Part shown: positions 35,390 to 47,908 of the stretch, piece by piece
Position numbering within the stretch: position 1 is the stretch's first letter
Layout: every line of letters starts with the position of its first letter
Assembly (NCBI RefSeq): GCF_030463565.1
Contig: NC_134643.1
Location: 80,473,721-80,537,720 of the forward strand
Direction: 5' to 3'
DNA: 64,000 nt
From: Pelecanus crispus
Lineage: Eukaryota > Chordata > Aves > Pelecaniformes > Pelecanidae
Notes under the pieces: model-generated
Told to the model about the DNA's origin: nothing
The model's input: only the letters and a program-made list of their open reading frames with translations
Databases searched by the model: none
Position numbers and translations under genes: made by a program

Positions 35390-38300
35390 CAGTGTGCCTT
35401 GCCAGTTCTCCAGTCTGTGGGATGAGAAACCATGAGTGTGTCCTGGAAAACATGTGCTTTGTGGCACAAATGTAGCCAGAGAGAGAAAAGCTGTGGAAGA
35501 ACACAGAAGGAAGGCAAGAGCTGGAGGACTTCACAGGCTCAAGAGGTGACCCGTGCCCAGGGAAGCTGCTGACCCAAGACAGTGAGGAGCAGGACAGGAG
35601 GTTGAACACTGACAAAAATACATAGAAATTCTGAACAGCTTTTGCATCTGGGCAAGATTACTCCAACGGGTTGATGAAGAGACTGAATTTGCAAGACACA
35701 CACAGAACACACACATGTATGTACATATGTATGTGGCAAACTTTTCTATCACAGTAGACTTCCATTAGAAGTCTGTACTGTAATTATTTTAGAGATAATA
35801 AAACTCTATTTTGGTTCAGTACTTTATTGATCTAACATTTTTCCTCAGACATCTAAAAGCTTACCTGCAGGCAATATATTACACTGGCTTAATTATACAG
35901 ACTTTAAAACTGACTTAGTCAATCCACTGCAATATCTTAATGAAAGTAGTCTTAGAACAATTACATCTAATTTTACTAAAATAACCCTGAGTCCCTGCTG
36001 CATTGACTGAGTCCAATCTTACTAAGCTTAATTTCTGTAGCTGACATAATTCATCTAAAGACATACCTTCAGCTAAATTGTAATGAGTCTGAATGCATGA
36101 GTATTTAAATGCATATAAAATCTTACATTTAGACTTTTAAATACTGTTTATATTCTTACACTAAGATATAAAACCAAAAAAGGCAGCATTGAACATCTGC
36201 TGCACCTTCTTTAATGTCTTGTAGTTTTACGGTTTTGGGGATTTTTTGCCTTTTAGTGGTAAGTTTCACATTGGATGGGTCATTTGAAGAGCAAGTAGCA
36301 AGAACATCAGTGAGTGCTGTTCTGCTTTTTGTTGTTAGATGCTTCCTGTTGTTTGGCTTAATTGTAGCAACATCTCATGAAAGTAAAAAAACCTAAGCAT
36401 AAAGCAGTCAAATTATGATTTCCTTCCAGATTGTAGGAACTGCAAATATAAAAGAACTGGGTTTGAAAATAATATGATGGGAAGAGTAGTATATCATGGA
36501 GGTAGCATAAAGAATTAGAAACAATGCAAACTGGGTAGTGAAGATGTGCAGTTTATGAAGTGTGTGCAGTGACAGTGTTTACCTCAATTCCTCATGGAAG
36601 AGATGAGCCAAATCAAATCTCTAGGCCCAAGATGAACAGTGATAATTGCTTTGAACATTCAATTAAAATGTCCTCTGGAGCATAATATGAAACTCACCAT
36701 TAATTGAGATATTAATATGGGAGAAGGCACAACTTCTAATTTTTTGAGAAGTAGTGTTTCTGACAGAGACAGACTGGACTTTGCATCTCAGACTTCATAC
36801 ATGTATGATGTGTATTAGCCAACTATGAGCATACCATCCTGGGTATGTATCCTTTGCCATTCTATTTAGAGCCTTGAGTCAGAGGTCATCTGCCCCAGAT
36901 TCAAGTCTGATATTTTGTATCAGTGGGGCCATTTATGATACACTGTAGTGGTGTCCAATCTTCAGAGTAGCTGAACATCAGTTATTCTGCTGACTCGGCT
37001 CTGCAGGCTCCTTACCAATACTTGAGAGCTGCAGGCCTCAGCCCATCTTCAAATCCAGACTTATAGCTGTGCTGTAGATGACCTGAGGAGTTGCCTGCTT
37101 CTTGTGCCGAATTACAGTATCATTTAATCTCCTAAACGTTCTGTGACCATTACCACTTGAAACACTTTGGCTGAGGCTACTTAGACTTCTCACATACCTC
37201 CTTAGTTTTCACCTGGAATAGTTTTTACTGCTTGTAGATCTGATCTCAGTGATTAGAATTTATTTTGGTCTTGTAACAGTTGCACTTGCATCTGAAAAGC
37301 TTCTGCTGTGATCTTAAGGAGGAAAGATGCTAAATAATTTTTGCAAAACAAAGCAATGCTGAAAAATGTTACAGTGATGCCTGAGTGAATAAAATAGCAA
37401 TATTGCAAGCCTCTGCAAAATTCTGTAATAACTTTCATATAATGTATTGTCTATAATTAAGTAGAAAGGTACAGAAATCACCCTCAACTTCAATTGACCA
37501 TTGTCAATTGAATTCTATTCTCAGTCCAACCCATGAAAGGCCCATTGAATTCATGGGACCTCACATGTTTAAGCACAAACAGACTATTACTTTGGAGTTG
37601 ATCCAAAGCCTATTGAATTCATACAGAAAAAATCTGTATACATGCAGTGGACTTAAAATTAATCTCTTTCCAGTTTTTATCTTTCAGGAAATGAACTTTT
37701 CCAATACCTAAGAATTAGCTAAAGACAGTGACTGGTGATTACTGTCATAAAATGACAATGGTATATCAAAGTGCATGACAACCCACAATAAGAAATAAAA
37801 AAGAATTATGATAATAGAAATGTAGCTGTAGTTCTCAGATAACCCATACTGACGAAAAGGATGCTCTTCTAGCCTATGCCAGGGGAAAAAGAGCTCTGCA
37901 GCACTCCATGGAATGTGCTGACTGATTTAAAAGCAGTAAATACAATGTGAATTTAGCTTACACCGGAAATATATTAACAATGATCTATTGGCAAAGTTGT
38001 CTTGTTTCTAGTGATACCATTATTTACAATTTACTATTTCACTACTCTTAGATTCTCACTAGGCATTCACATTTTTAGCTGAAAAATGCACAGTAATCTA
38101 CTTTTTATGATCTTAATAAATTATGATGTTTGGGCTTTCAACAAATGTGATTTCTTTTCCTACCTCTCTCACTCCAGTTTTCTTTTTTTTACCCCCTATT
38201 CTGGCCATTGCTTTGAGTGTCAAATAAAAATGAGTGATGTTCATAAGCTAAAGATAACCACAAATGCATCCTGATTCAAATTGCAGTAACACTGAATCTT

Positions 38301-41099
38301 GGTTGAAAGGAAGACTATTCTTTAACAAAGAAAAAAAAGATTCAAATTACTTCCTTGTACAGGTGAATTACTGAAGAAGCCAAAAACCATGTCATAAAAC
38401 ATTTAATAAGAAATGTTTAGTACTTTCTATATGCTTTCCAAATTCGGCTAGATCTGCTCAATACTTGAAAGTTACACCTACATTAAAGTGGGCTATGATT
38501 TTTTTTTTTTTTTTAAATCCTATGGAAGTATATTTACAAGCTAAAGTCCTTGTGTGTACGTAACTGCATATTCACACCTTGGGTGACCGCAGTCAGTAGT
38601 AGCCTAGGAAGTGTACTTGTGTGTGAGAGAGTCTGAGAGTACTTGGGAAAACAGTGATTGAAAAGCAGCTTTGACAAGCACTGTATCCCAGCTGGTAGCA
38701 TCTGCTGTAGCATAAAGCATGGCAAAGGCATGGGTGAAGCAGAAGTTGGTTGTTATTACAAGTCTTAAATATAGATACATTTTTAAAACATGGTATAGAG
38801 ATCACCTGAACTCTCCTACAATGCAGTCAAAACACCAGTGATGGGTCAGTTTTAGCCACCTATGACAAGTCTTGATACTGCCTTCTGTTTGATAAAGAAA
38901 ACCTGAAGATTAGCCCTGGAGTACCCAGATAATTTATTTCCTTGGTGGTGAAGGCAGGGAGGCCTACCCAAAGCCAAAGGTGCAACTGACACTCATAGCA
39001 CTGATCTGGAATCAGAGAAGTGGTGGTACCTAAAGATGGCAAAGATTTACTCGCACGTCACATGAAAAATATGGTCCACTTAGGTGCATAAATGTGCATT
39101 TTAGAGTCTGCAGGGAGGAAGGTGCCTCCTCTACTTCTGAGACTCACCCAACATTCAGGTGTGGGAGAGCCCAGCACAGTGATTTGGACAAGTGAGACCC
39201 ACGTAGGACCATGGCATCTGTGCCAACAGGTGGAGCCAGCGTGTTGCCTGCTGGGGCCCTACTTTGTGCGCTGGGAGCCTGGGCACCTGCCCTGGATGGT
39301 GCAGCTGCTGCCACGAAGCAGAGATTTTGCAATGCTGGTGCTGAATGTAGCAGAGCAGGAGCATCTCAGTGGTTCTCACTCCGCTTAAAACCTAGGCCCG
39401 AGCTCTGCTGTCTGATGGCAAAGGCAGAGCTGGCTCTTAGTCACTTAAAAACTGTCACAGTTAGAGTATGTGACTTGGCTGAGAAAACTGCAAAGGTGAT
39501 GAAAAGGCCTTCTCCCACAGAAGGCAAACAGAAATAGGGCACAGCAAAAGAAAAATAATGTAAGGTAAGGCAACAAGATTATTATAGATTAGAATGTATA
39601 TGCAATAATATTACTGAGACCTAGAAGTAAGCTCTTATCAAGCCAATGGATGAGAGCGACTGAACTGGTGAAGGTGTGTTTGATGTGGAGGGGAAGTGAG
39701 GGGTGCTCAAGCCCCTTCTTTCAGTACGAAGGTGCCACTGCAGTTCCCAAGAACAGAGACTTTTTGAACAGTAGAGAGACCTAAAGTGTGACTCTGAAAA
39801 GGATAATCACCTGAAGGAAAGAATGTATTTTACTGATACAGCATAACTTTTCCCTTGCACCCAGTTAACTACAAGCACCTTTAGAAGTTTTTTGAGGCCT
39901 AATGTGAGGCAAGTTGTATTCTGTAACTTTCTAGAAGGATTAAAACAATCTAAGTTGTACTCTGTGGGAAGATCAAAGCAACCTAACTTTCTGTTGTAGT
40001 TGAGGCTTTATTCTATGTCACGTCCCCCTCATCTCATAGTCTACACGTATTCAAAGTGAACATAAACTGTTAACCTAACCACGGTGTGTGGAAGATACTT
40101 CCACACGCACGCGTACAGACCTTTGTTTCTGCACTCCTGTGCTGCACAGGAACTTGGTCCTTTGGAATACAGGTAGCCATGCTAGCACAGCTCTGAACGT
40201 GTAATGGTATGTCCTATTTCCCAGCTAATTCACAGGCCCGGAACCAGATGTGGCTGGTGGCAGGCCAGCTCAGAGTACATTTGCAAGTAAAAATCTCAAC
40301 TACATTTGCTCTTGTAGATATACCTTAACATCATGCTAGTATAACTTTCTATACTACATACAGGATAACAGAGGCCAAAATATTTTATTTCAAGCAGATG
40401 AACTGGTTTTAGACCCAGGAAAGATGAGTAAAAGAAGGCACTGTAGCATTTCTTAGGCTTCAAGAAACTTTGATAGTTCAAAATATTGCCTTGGAAGTTT
40501 ATACCTGCAGTCTTGCTAGCTTGTTTCTCTAGCGCTTTTAGGCGCTAACTACTTAGACCATTTTGAAATAAATCATACACAAGTCTACCTGTATACTGTT
40601 AATTAGTACCGGATCCTGGAGAGCAAAGAATTTCTCCAGAGAAGTCTAAAAGGTTCTCAATTAATAAGGAAATCTGCAGATATGTCTCTACTCAAAGTTA
40701 AGTCAAACAGGACTAAACTGTGTGGAAGAATCTGTGCAGTGCATAAAAAAGCCACACTAGAAGACAGTTAATTATTTGAATTTCATATAGATGTTTTTAA
40801 TAAGAGCTAGCTGGGATTTTTAACGGTATAAAATACTACGCCTACAATTAGTGGCAAAATGTCCATTAGCTTCCATTAATTTAAGATTTCACTCTTTTTT
40901 TACCTCCAGATTTTCTTTCCTGTTTGTGAAAATGCATGGTGAACTCTATCTTTGTTGATGATTGGAAGGTTTGTCTACTATACAAGGTGAGAGAAGGGCA
41001 CCTATCCTTCTTTTCACTGAGAAACTCGATACAGGGCATATTTCAACAGCTTTAGCAGAGTAAACCGCCAATAAATTACATGAAAGTATCAAACCCTAA
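35390..41099. other. Intergenic
   Basis: No gene recognised. A GC-richer patch at about 39100-39420 has open frames on both strands without splice context or known relatives. A short CA/ATGT-rich stretch lies at 35695-35735. Confidence 0.45.
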
Positions 41100-41365
41100 A
41101 TATTTACTAATAACCTGGATGATAGGATGCAGTATGCTCTCAGCAACTTTATGGACAACACCAAATTAGAGTGAGCAATCAATATACTGAGGGGCAGGGC
41201 TACTATTCAGAGGGACCTCGACAGGCTGGAAAAAGTGGCTGACAGGAACCTCATGAAGCTCAGCAGAGGCAAATGCCAGGTCTTGTGCCTGAGATGGAAT
41301 AACCCCATGTAACACTCCAGCTTAGATGATCTCCAGAGGTCCTTTTCAACCTAAATGTTATGATA
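41100..41365 (+). mobile_element. CR1 LINE fragment with internal deletion
   Basis: The RT-region text (AACCTGGATGATAGGATGCA ... CTCAGCAACTTTATGGACAA ... CAGAGGGACCTCGACAGGCT ... TTGTGCCTGAGATGGAATAA) is joined directly to a CR1 3' UTR end (TTAGATGATCTCCAGAGGTC, TTTTCAACCTAAATG). Everything between, about the last third of ORF2, is missing. Confidence 0.88.
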
Positions 41366-43210
41366 TCATACTGTTTACATGCTCATATATATATACACAC
41401 ACACCAGGAACCAAGTGTGTATTGGTTTTGTAATACAGAAATAAACTACCCAAAAATGCACAATTATACAGTTAAAAATAAATATGGTACGAACAGAGTA
41501 CATAAGCTATACAGTAGAGTTGCCACACATATAAACTATAATACAAAGTGCATCCTCTAAACAATTATTATCACAACACATGATCGGTTTTACTTTTCTC
41601 TGAAGACCATCTGACAGATGCCTCAGCTGCAGGGCATTATGCCAAGCAATGCCTAAAATGTCCTAGAAGTCATAAAGCACTTTGCACAGAGCTCATGTCT
41701 AAAGGGAGTTATTTCTGCTTGAATATGCAGTTATGGTTCCTAGGAACCATTAAGATACACAAGGCATCAAGAGTTGAACTACTTGTGTATATACTGTTGC
41801 CCTTATTTGCATTGTACAACATTTAAGAGATCCTCTCTTGTAAAAACAAGAGCTAATTGTGCTATCTGTTCTGCAGAGAGCAAACCTGGCTCAGACTGTA
41901 GGATGGCCCAGTGCTGCTTTGTTTGGTACCACAAAATCTGTTCCACACAACAGAGAAAAGCTCCAGATCCTATACCTAAAAAAGACTGATTTTTGCGAAC
42001 TGCTGTACTGTTACACACCAGGTTATTAGTATGGAATTAAATAACATAAATGGAACACAAGATTCCCCTTATATTATTCAAGATACTTCACCCCAGGATG
42101 AAAAACATATTTACTTAAAGGTAAACATTTATATCATACATTTTATTACTTCAAGCCCATATATTCCTCTTTTTATTCCTCCACTATGTGAGAAACCTGG
42201 GGTATTGCATATGCCTGGCATGTTCCCAATGTTATGCACCATTTCCTAAGAAATGAAATATTTACGTCATTATTTACAAAGACTTATCTACAGTCAGAAC
42301 TGAATCATCTGTAGCTGAAGCAGTGTATATTGTTTCAGTTACAATGCCCTCTGGGCACTCACCCTGCAAGTCCTGGATTTGTGCCTAGAGAAGCAGTGGG
42401 TTCTGGGAGAATTTTAAAACCACTTTTGAGCTGTTGGACAACAGACAAGCAAGTAAAATTTTAAAATGCATTTAGTTAACAGGATAGAACTCCAGGAGAA
42501 GTTTAAATTTTTTGTTACTGGTAGTGTTCTAGTTTGATTTGGTAAGTTATATCCTGCATCAGCTTCATGCATTACCTATACCAACCTTGCTCACATACAG
42601 CAGAAGCACACGCATTTTCAGTACACAATGCATATTATTACTGATCAGCTGAAAATAGGTGTCAGGTAAAATATCTCACTGTTTCTTTCTGGCAGAAGTT
42701 TCTTCACAAGTAATCTGGAATTTCTACATTGTCTCTATTCTGTGGGCTATCTTTTTTATAATAGCACTGATAATAACATATATGGTTAAGTTTTCCCACC
42801 ACTTTCCATTAAAGAACCCAGTCTTTAGCCTCTTTATGATCTTCCCAACATCTAACCATTCTGGCTGATGTTTTGCAATAGGCTAAAAAGTACTCCAGAA
42901 AAAAGACTTAAACAATTCAGCACTTTCTAAGAGCAAGGCTAAGGAAAATAATTTGGTTTGTCCCTGTTTTTTCCCCTTGAGTGCCCGTAGCACTTCAGTG
43001 TTTTCTGCCAGGAGCTTGAAACTTCATGTGAGAGAGAAAGTGAGGGGAAAAGGCATAGCATATGTGCAGAGTAGGAATCGCCTCACCTTCTTCTCCTCAT
43101 AAAAGTAAACCGTAACAAGCTAAAACATATTTCAATACATTCCCATGTGGAGAAGGCTAAGCAAGTCCCCAGTAAGACCTAGCAATCTTCCATCCTGTCA
43201 TCCGATTCTG
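41366..43210. other. Intergenic, nothing recognised
   Basis: AT-rich, only short chance frames (one hydrophobic frame at 42659-42868 has no gene context). Confidence 0.5.
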
Positions 43211-43239
43211 CTCTCACCTTTCAAGTGACCCCCTCTCCA

Positions 43240-44060
43240 AAATGGGGAAAGAAGTGCCAGCTGGAGACACCAGAGGGGCAGCAATGGCTGCCGGCGGCAG
43301 GGGCAGTACAGCTGTCACCAGCACTGGGCCCAACAAATCCAGCAGCCCGGGGGCCAAAGGCGAGGCAGCCCCAGCCCTGCCCTCCTCTATGGGCCCTGTG
43401 CCCAGCTCCTGCATAACCAGCTTCCACTTGACAGTATTGGGGGGGGGCTCTTTTTCGGGTGTTTGGGATAAGATAGGGCTGAATATACAGGCATCTCCTG
43501 GAGAACTGGGGGTGAAGCAGAGCTCGGGGGCCGCAGGGCGGGCTGGCTGGGACCCTGCTTCCCAGGCGGGAAGGGACGGCCGAGGCAAGATGGCGCTGCT
43601 GCGGCTGGGGGAAGATGGCTCCTCGGGACTGCCACCGCCCAGGCGCCAGGCTGGGGTGTGGGTGCTGGTTTTCAGGCAGATCAGCACAGAAACAGTGAGG
43701 GGACTAGTCTCATAAAATGCCGTTTTCTCCATTAAGAGAAAACCACTCCCAGCTACGTACCCCTCTCTAGCCTGCTGCGGCGGCCGAGCCCATCCTGATA
43801 GGAGAAGGGTTGAGTTTTCCTGAGCGCAGGCAGGAGAGCCGTGCAGGCCGACCCGGGCCCCAAGAGGCAGTCACCAGCTGTGGTGGGCAGGGCCCGCAAG
43901 CTCTGGACCCGCAAATCTCCCAGGGCCCAGCTCAGCCATCAAGCCCCCAGTGCCCCTGAGGGGCTGGCGGCTGCGGGGGGCAGCTCAGGGCCACCGTGCC
44001 CACACCTGCCTATGGCCTCTAGCTGGGAGCTGGTGGCCACTGTGGCTGAAAGCGTACCAC
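43240..44060. promoter_or_regulatory. Intergenic GC/CpG-rich island of unknown role
   Basis: GC-rich with many CpG (CCGGCGGC, GGGCCGCAGGGCGGG, GACGGCCGAGGC, CTGCGGCGGCCGAG), standing out sharply from AT-rich flanks. Frames are open on both strands (157 codons + strand 43242-43715; 172 codons - strand 43214-43732), which points to composition rather than coding. It may be an unannotated promoter, a GC-rich transposon part, or a decayed retrocopy. No family recognised. Confidence 0.4.
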
Positions 44061-44889
44061 AAAACAGCTGAGCCCTGCTGGGGCAAATAGTATCCGCCAA
44101 TATCTGGGCCAGGAGCTTAACTGCACTTTTATTTTTCAGCTTGACCACCCGAGGAAACAGGCCAGCTCCTCCAACAGCTCTTGAACCTGCTGGGCACCTC
44201 CAGCCAAATTTGAGTGAAGTGTGGTGATCTCAAAAGATAATTAGGATTCCACTTAATTAGCAGCCATGGTAGCAGCTGGGCAGAGGTAAATGCCTGGCTT
44301 TAGGGAAGACAGGCAGAAATTGTTACCTCTTCCTTGGCAGCAGAAGCAGCATGAATCTGGCTTTAAACCAGCAGCTGCACTGGTATAACTAGCCATTGGA
44401 AAGGCACCAATGTATAGGAGAGCAGGTTTGTTAGTTCTGCTGGATAACAAGTAATTTATTGCAATTTATTTTCATCTGGTGAATCGAAAAGGCGTTTCAT
44501 TGACCTGCGAGGTCAGTGGTAGCTGCTTTCGTTTGCCGTTGCACCCTATGCTACGGACCAGGGTTTGCCGGTAGGTGGTTGCATGGAAGGGTTTGGATGG
44601 GTCATGAGATGTTTCCCACAGGACCTGCCTGATCCCCCGGCTAAGGCCATGGCTGGGGTGGTGGTGGCCTTGGTGGCCCCGGTGCAGTGCATGCTGCCCC
44701 TTTAGACTGGGAGATAGTTCGCAGCTGGGAAAGCCCAGCTCCTGCCTGCAGCAGGTGTCCATGGGCCTTGTCCTGTTCCCCACCCTGAGTGGGCTGTGAG
44801 CGAGCCACAGAGGGTGCCTCGCCTCACGAGTACAGCTGGGAGGCTGCCCTTCCCTGCAATGGTTGCTCAAGGCCTGAGGTTACACTTGC

Positions 44890-45870
44890 AAGATTTCCTA
44901 AGGGTGATCTTGTCTCCGTAGCTAGGTGACTGCAGAGGAGGGAGGAAACCATTTGGTTTAAATGTCTCAAGGGGAAAAAGTGCATAATGGGTGAGGAAGG
45001 AAGAGATAAGGGCAATACAGCCTGCTAAAACTGGGATTGATTGGTAAAACTACGCTGAAGGGAAGGTTGGAGAGTGATTGTGAATGGGATTTATGGAGCA
45101 AACAGACCAGAACTAGGCAATGGGGGGAAAGGGAGGCTGAAATGTGTTGTGCCGAGTAACTAAGATGGGAAGAAACCATGAACTAGGGTGATAGCAGAGA
45201 AAAAGAAGAGGGGATAGCCAGATCTAGGTGTCTGTAAGTAAAACAGAAGGATGGACTCTGTGACTGTGAGGGAAGCAGATGCCCGTGATGGGCAATGAGC
45301 CTGGGGAAGAAACAAGTCTGGCCGGGAGCGAAGATGCTCAAGGAAAAGGGGGTTGTTGGGCACAAAGAGCCAGAAAAGGGACAAAGTAGGACTGCACCTC
45401 ATTGTGCAAAGGAAGGACAAGAAGTAGGGTAAGTGCTGAGGGATAAGGAAAGAGGAAACTGGTGAAACTATATTGAATGTACTAAGAATCAATGACTTTC
45501 TCAAAATGAGAGTACAGCTGGCTGGGTAGAGAAATCAATATTGTAATAGGAAGAATGAGAAACATAGATGGAACTAGGGACAAAGGATCAACTTGGAATA
45601 GAGGCAGGACTCTCGAACAGACTGGCAGGAACAGAATGGAGGTGGTGCTGTGTGCATAAAATTGGAAATACAGAATATAAAATGCTTCCCTGCAAACCTG
45701 AACAGGAGCCCAGGGTTCCTGAATCTCACCCTTCCTCTGCTGTTGCTGGTACCTGTGAAACCCACAGGGAAAGAGCTCCACCCATCACAAGTATCTGTGT
45801 ATTTAGAGCATGTTAACTTTTCTCCTATTATCAGTTCCTTTCTTCACTTAGGTGACAAAGGTCCTTGAAT
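44890..45870. other. Purine-rich unannotated segment, possibly an old repeat
   Basis: Strong strand asymmetry (G+A rich on +) from about 44930 to 45560, then pyrimidine-rich words. It does not read as protein. The wording resembles old amniote interspersed repeats, but I cannot assign a family. Confidence 0.3.
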
Positions 45871-47342
45871 TGCTTCTAAAGTCCTGGTCCTAAAAACACA
45901 TAATGGAATTTCATCTCTTTGTCTTTTACTAACATTACACTCATAACAGTGTTAAAAGAACGCTATGGCTGCAAAGTCAAGTTAGTTAAGAGTGGAAATC
46001 TGTATTACGGATATTTCTGCAATATTAATTTAGCATCTTACTTATAGGTGTTATGGTACTGTCTTGAATTACATAGTCACAGATTATTTCTTCCACATGC
46101 TTCTGTCTCTGCAGATGAATCAGATCTGTATGCCAGATAACACCACTGCTTTGCATCAAACAAGGAATGAAAAGAAAATTACAATCTCAAAGTTCAGGCA
46201 GCCCATCCCCGCTCAGGAGGTAGATTTAGTCTCTTCAACTATCATAGAGTTCTTGTGCTAATCTGGACAAAAACACCTCAACAAAAATTTTTAGTGTGAT
46301 CAGTAGTACCTTGTTCTTTGTTATCCGAGTGCAAAGTTTGAGGATCCAGATCTGATTTGGACAAATACTTAACACTCCCAGCTACCGCTGTAGTCAGTGG
46401 AAACTGTGCTTTGAATATTTAAGGTACTATAAAATGCAAAGCAGTAGAACAAAACAGATTCTAGTAATTTAAAAACAGGCAATCAAATTAATAAATATCA
46501 TTTTACTTTAATTTCTACATGCATCATTTTTTCTCCACCAGTGACAGAGATCATATTTCCTCTAATCTCACACAACGTTTAAAAATAAATGACAAGACAT
46601 TATATAAAGAGAATATTTAATTGTAAATAAATAAGTAGCTTCATCTTCAGCAATGGTTTAGAGAATCTGCACTACATTAAGCACAAAGTTGTACATTTGA
46701 CAATAATGAGAAAAATTTTTGAAGCAAGCACCATCCATCCTATGTACTAAATGACAGAGAGGTAGGACAGGGGAAAGAAGTCTGAGTTCCTATAAAGTAG
46801 CATCATAATGCAAATCCATGGATCCATGGTGAAGCAAATCAGGGATGCACAGGCTATGTTTACTTTTATATTTCCTGGCTTCTTAGCATTTGGGCTTGAA
46901 CCTTAGTGTAATGTTCTTTAACCCTTTTGCAAGTGATTTATTTAAATTTGCTTATATTAACGTACAAACCTTGCAGTAGGTTTCTTCAAGTTAGTCTGTA
47001 ATGCTCCTCAGCCTCTAGTTAAATAGTTTATTCTGCTCACTTTCAGTCACTTGAAATAAATTACCCTTTTTATATTAAGTATATTTACATAATGCTTTCA
47101 TTCCGAAGCATTTAAGTCAGATAGTGACTGCTATGCCCACCAGTGCAACTCAGCTTCCTACTGTTTAACAATACAGCTAAAATATAGAACTGGACTTGTA
47201 AACCCAAGGGATTCTTTCTAAACCTACTATGTTCCTGTATAAAATCACGGAACGGTTTAAGCATGTGGACAGGAGGTATCTAATTAAAACTACTAGAGGA
47301 AGTTAAACAGAACTGAACTATTCAAATAGGGATTTGGCTAAG
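45871..47342. other. Intergenic, nothing recognised
   Basis: AT-rich; no gene, RNA or repeat family identified. Confidence 0.5.
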
Positions 47343-47908
47343 TGTCCTGGTTTCGGCTGGGATAGAGTTAATTTTCTTCCTAGTAGCAGGCATAGTGCTC
47401 TGTTTTGGATTTAGTAGGAGAATAGTGTTGATAACACACTGATGTGTTAGGTGTTGCTAAGTACTGCTTACACTGGTCAAGGACTTTTCAGCTTCCCATG
47501 CTCTGCCAGGGGCACAAGAAACTGGGAGGGGGCACAGCCAGAATAGTTGATCCCAACTGCCCAAAGGGCTATTCCATACCATATGATGTCATGCTCAGTA
47601 TATAAACTGGGGGGAGTTGGCTGGGGGGCAGCGATCGCTGCTCGGGAACTGGGCTGAGTATCGATCGGTGGGTGGTGAGCAATTGCACTGTGCATCACTT
47701 GCTTTGTATATTATTATTACTATCATTATTATATTGTTATTATTACTACTATAATTTTACTTTATTTCAATTATTTAACTGTTCTTATCTCAACCCAGGA
47801 GTTTTCTCACTGGTACTCTTCCGATTCTCTCCCGAATCCCACCGGGGCAGGGGGAGTGAGTGAGCGGCTGCATGGTGCTTAGTTGCTGGCTGCAGTTAAA
47901 CCACGACA
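47343..47908 (+). mobile_element. Solo LTR of the same endogenous retrovirus family (copy 2)
   Basis: 566 bp, same ends (TGTCCTGG ... CACGACA) and orientation as the LTR at 25180-25747, and highly similar throughout, including TGATGTCA and TATAAA (about 47601-47606). The position of the ATTAAA of copy 1 reads ATTTAA here. Flanks are CTAAG on the left and CTTAAG on the right, a target duplication apparently altered by one base. These differ from copy 1, so it is a separate insertion. No internal viral sequence. Confidence 0.9.

Noticed and set aside
36214-36396. Small hydrophobic frame that could be a membrane microprotein
   Set aside because: Isolated in AT-rich intergenic DNA, where T-rich codons give hydrophobic residues by chance. 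No promoter or conservation evidence.
39092-39537. Moderately GC-rich frames on both strands
   Set aside because: No recognisable domain, no splice sites and mutual overlap; probably composition-driven.
43214-43732. 172-codon minus-strand frame and 157-codon plus-strand frame as genes
   Set aside because: The two overlap almost fully in GC-rich DNA and neither resembles a known family. Recorded instead as a CpG-rich island.
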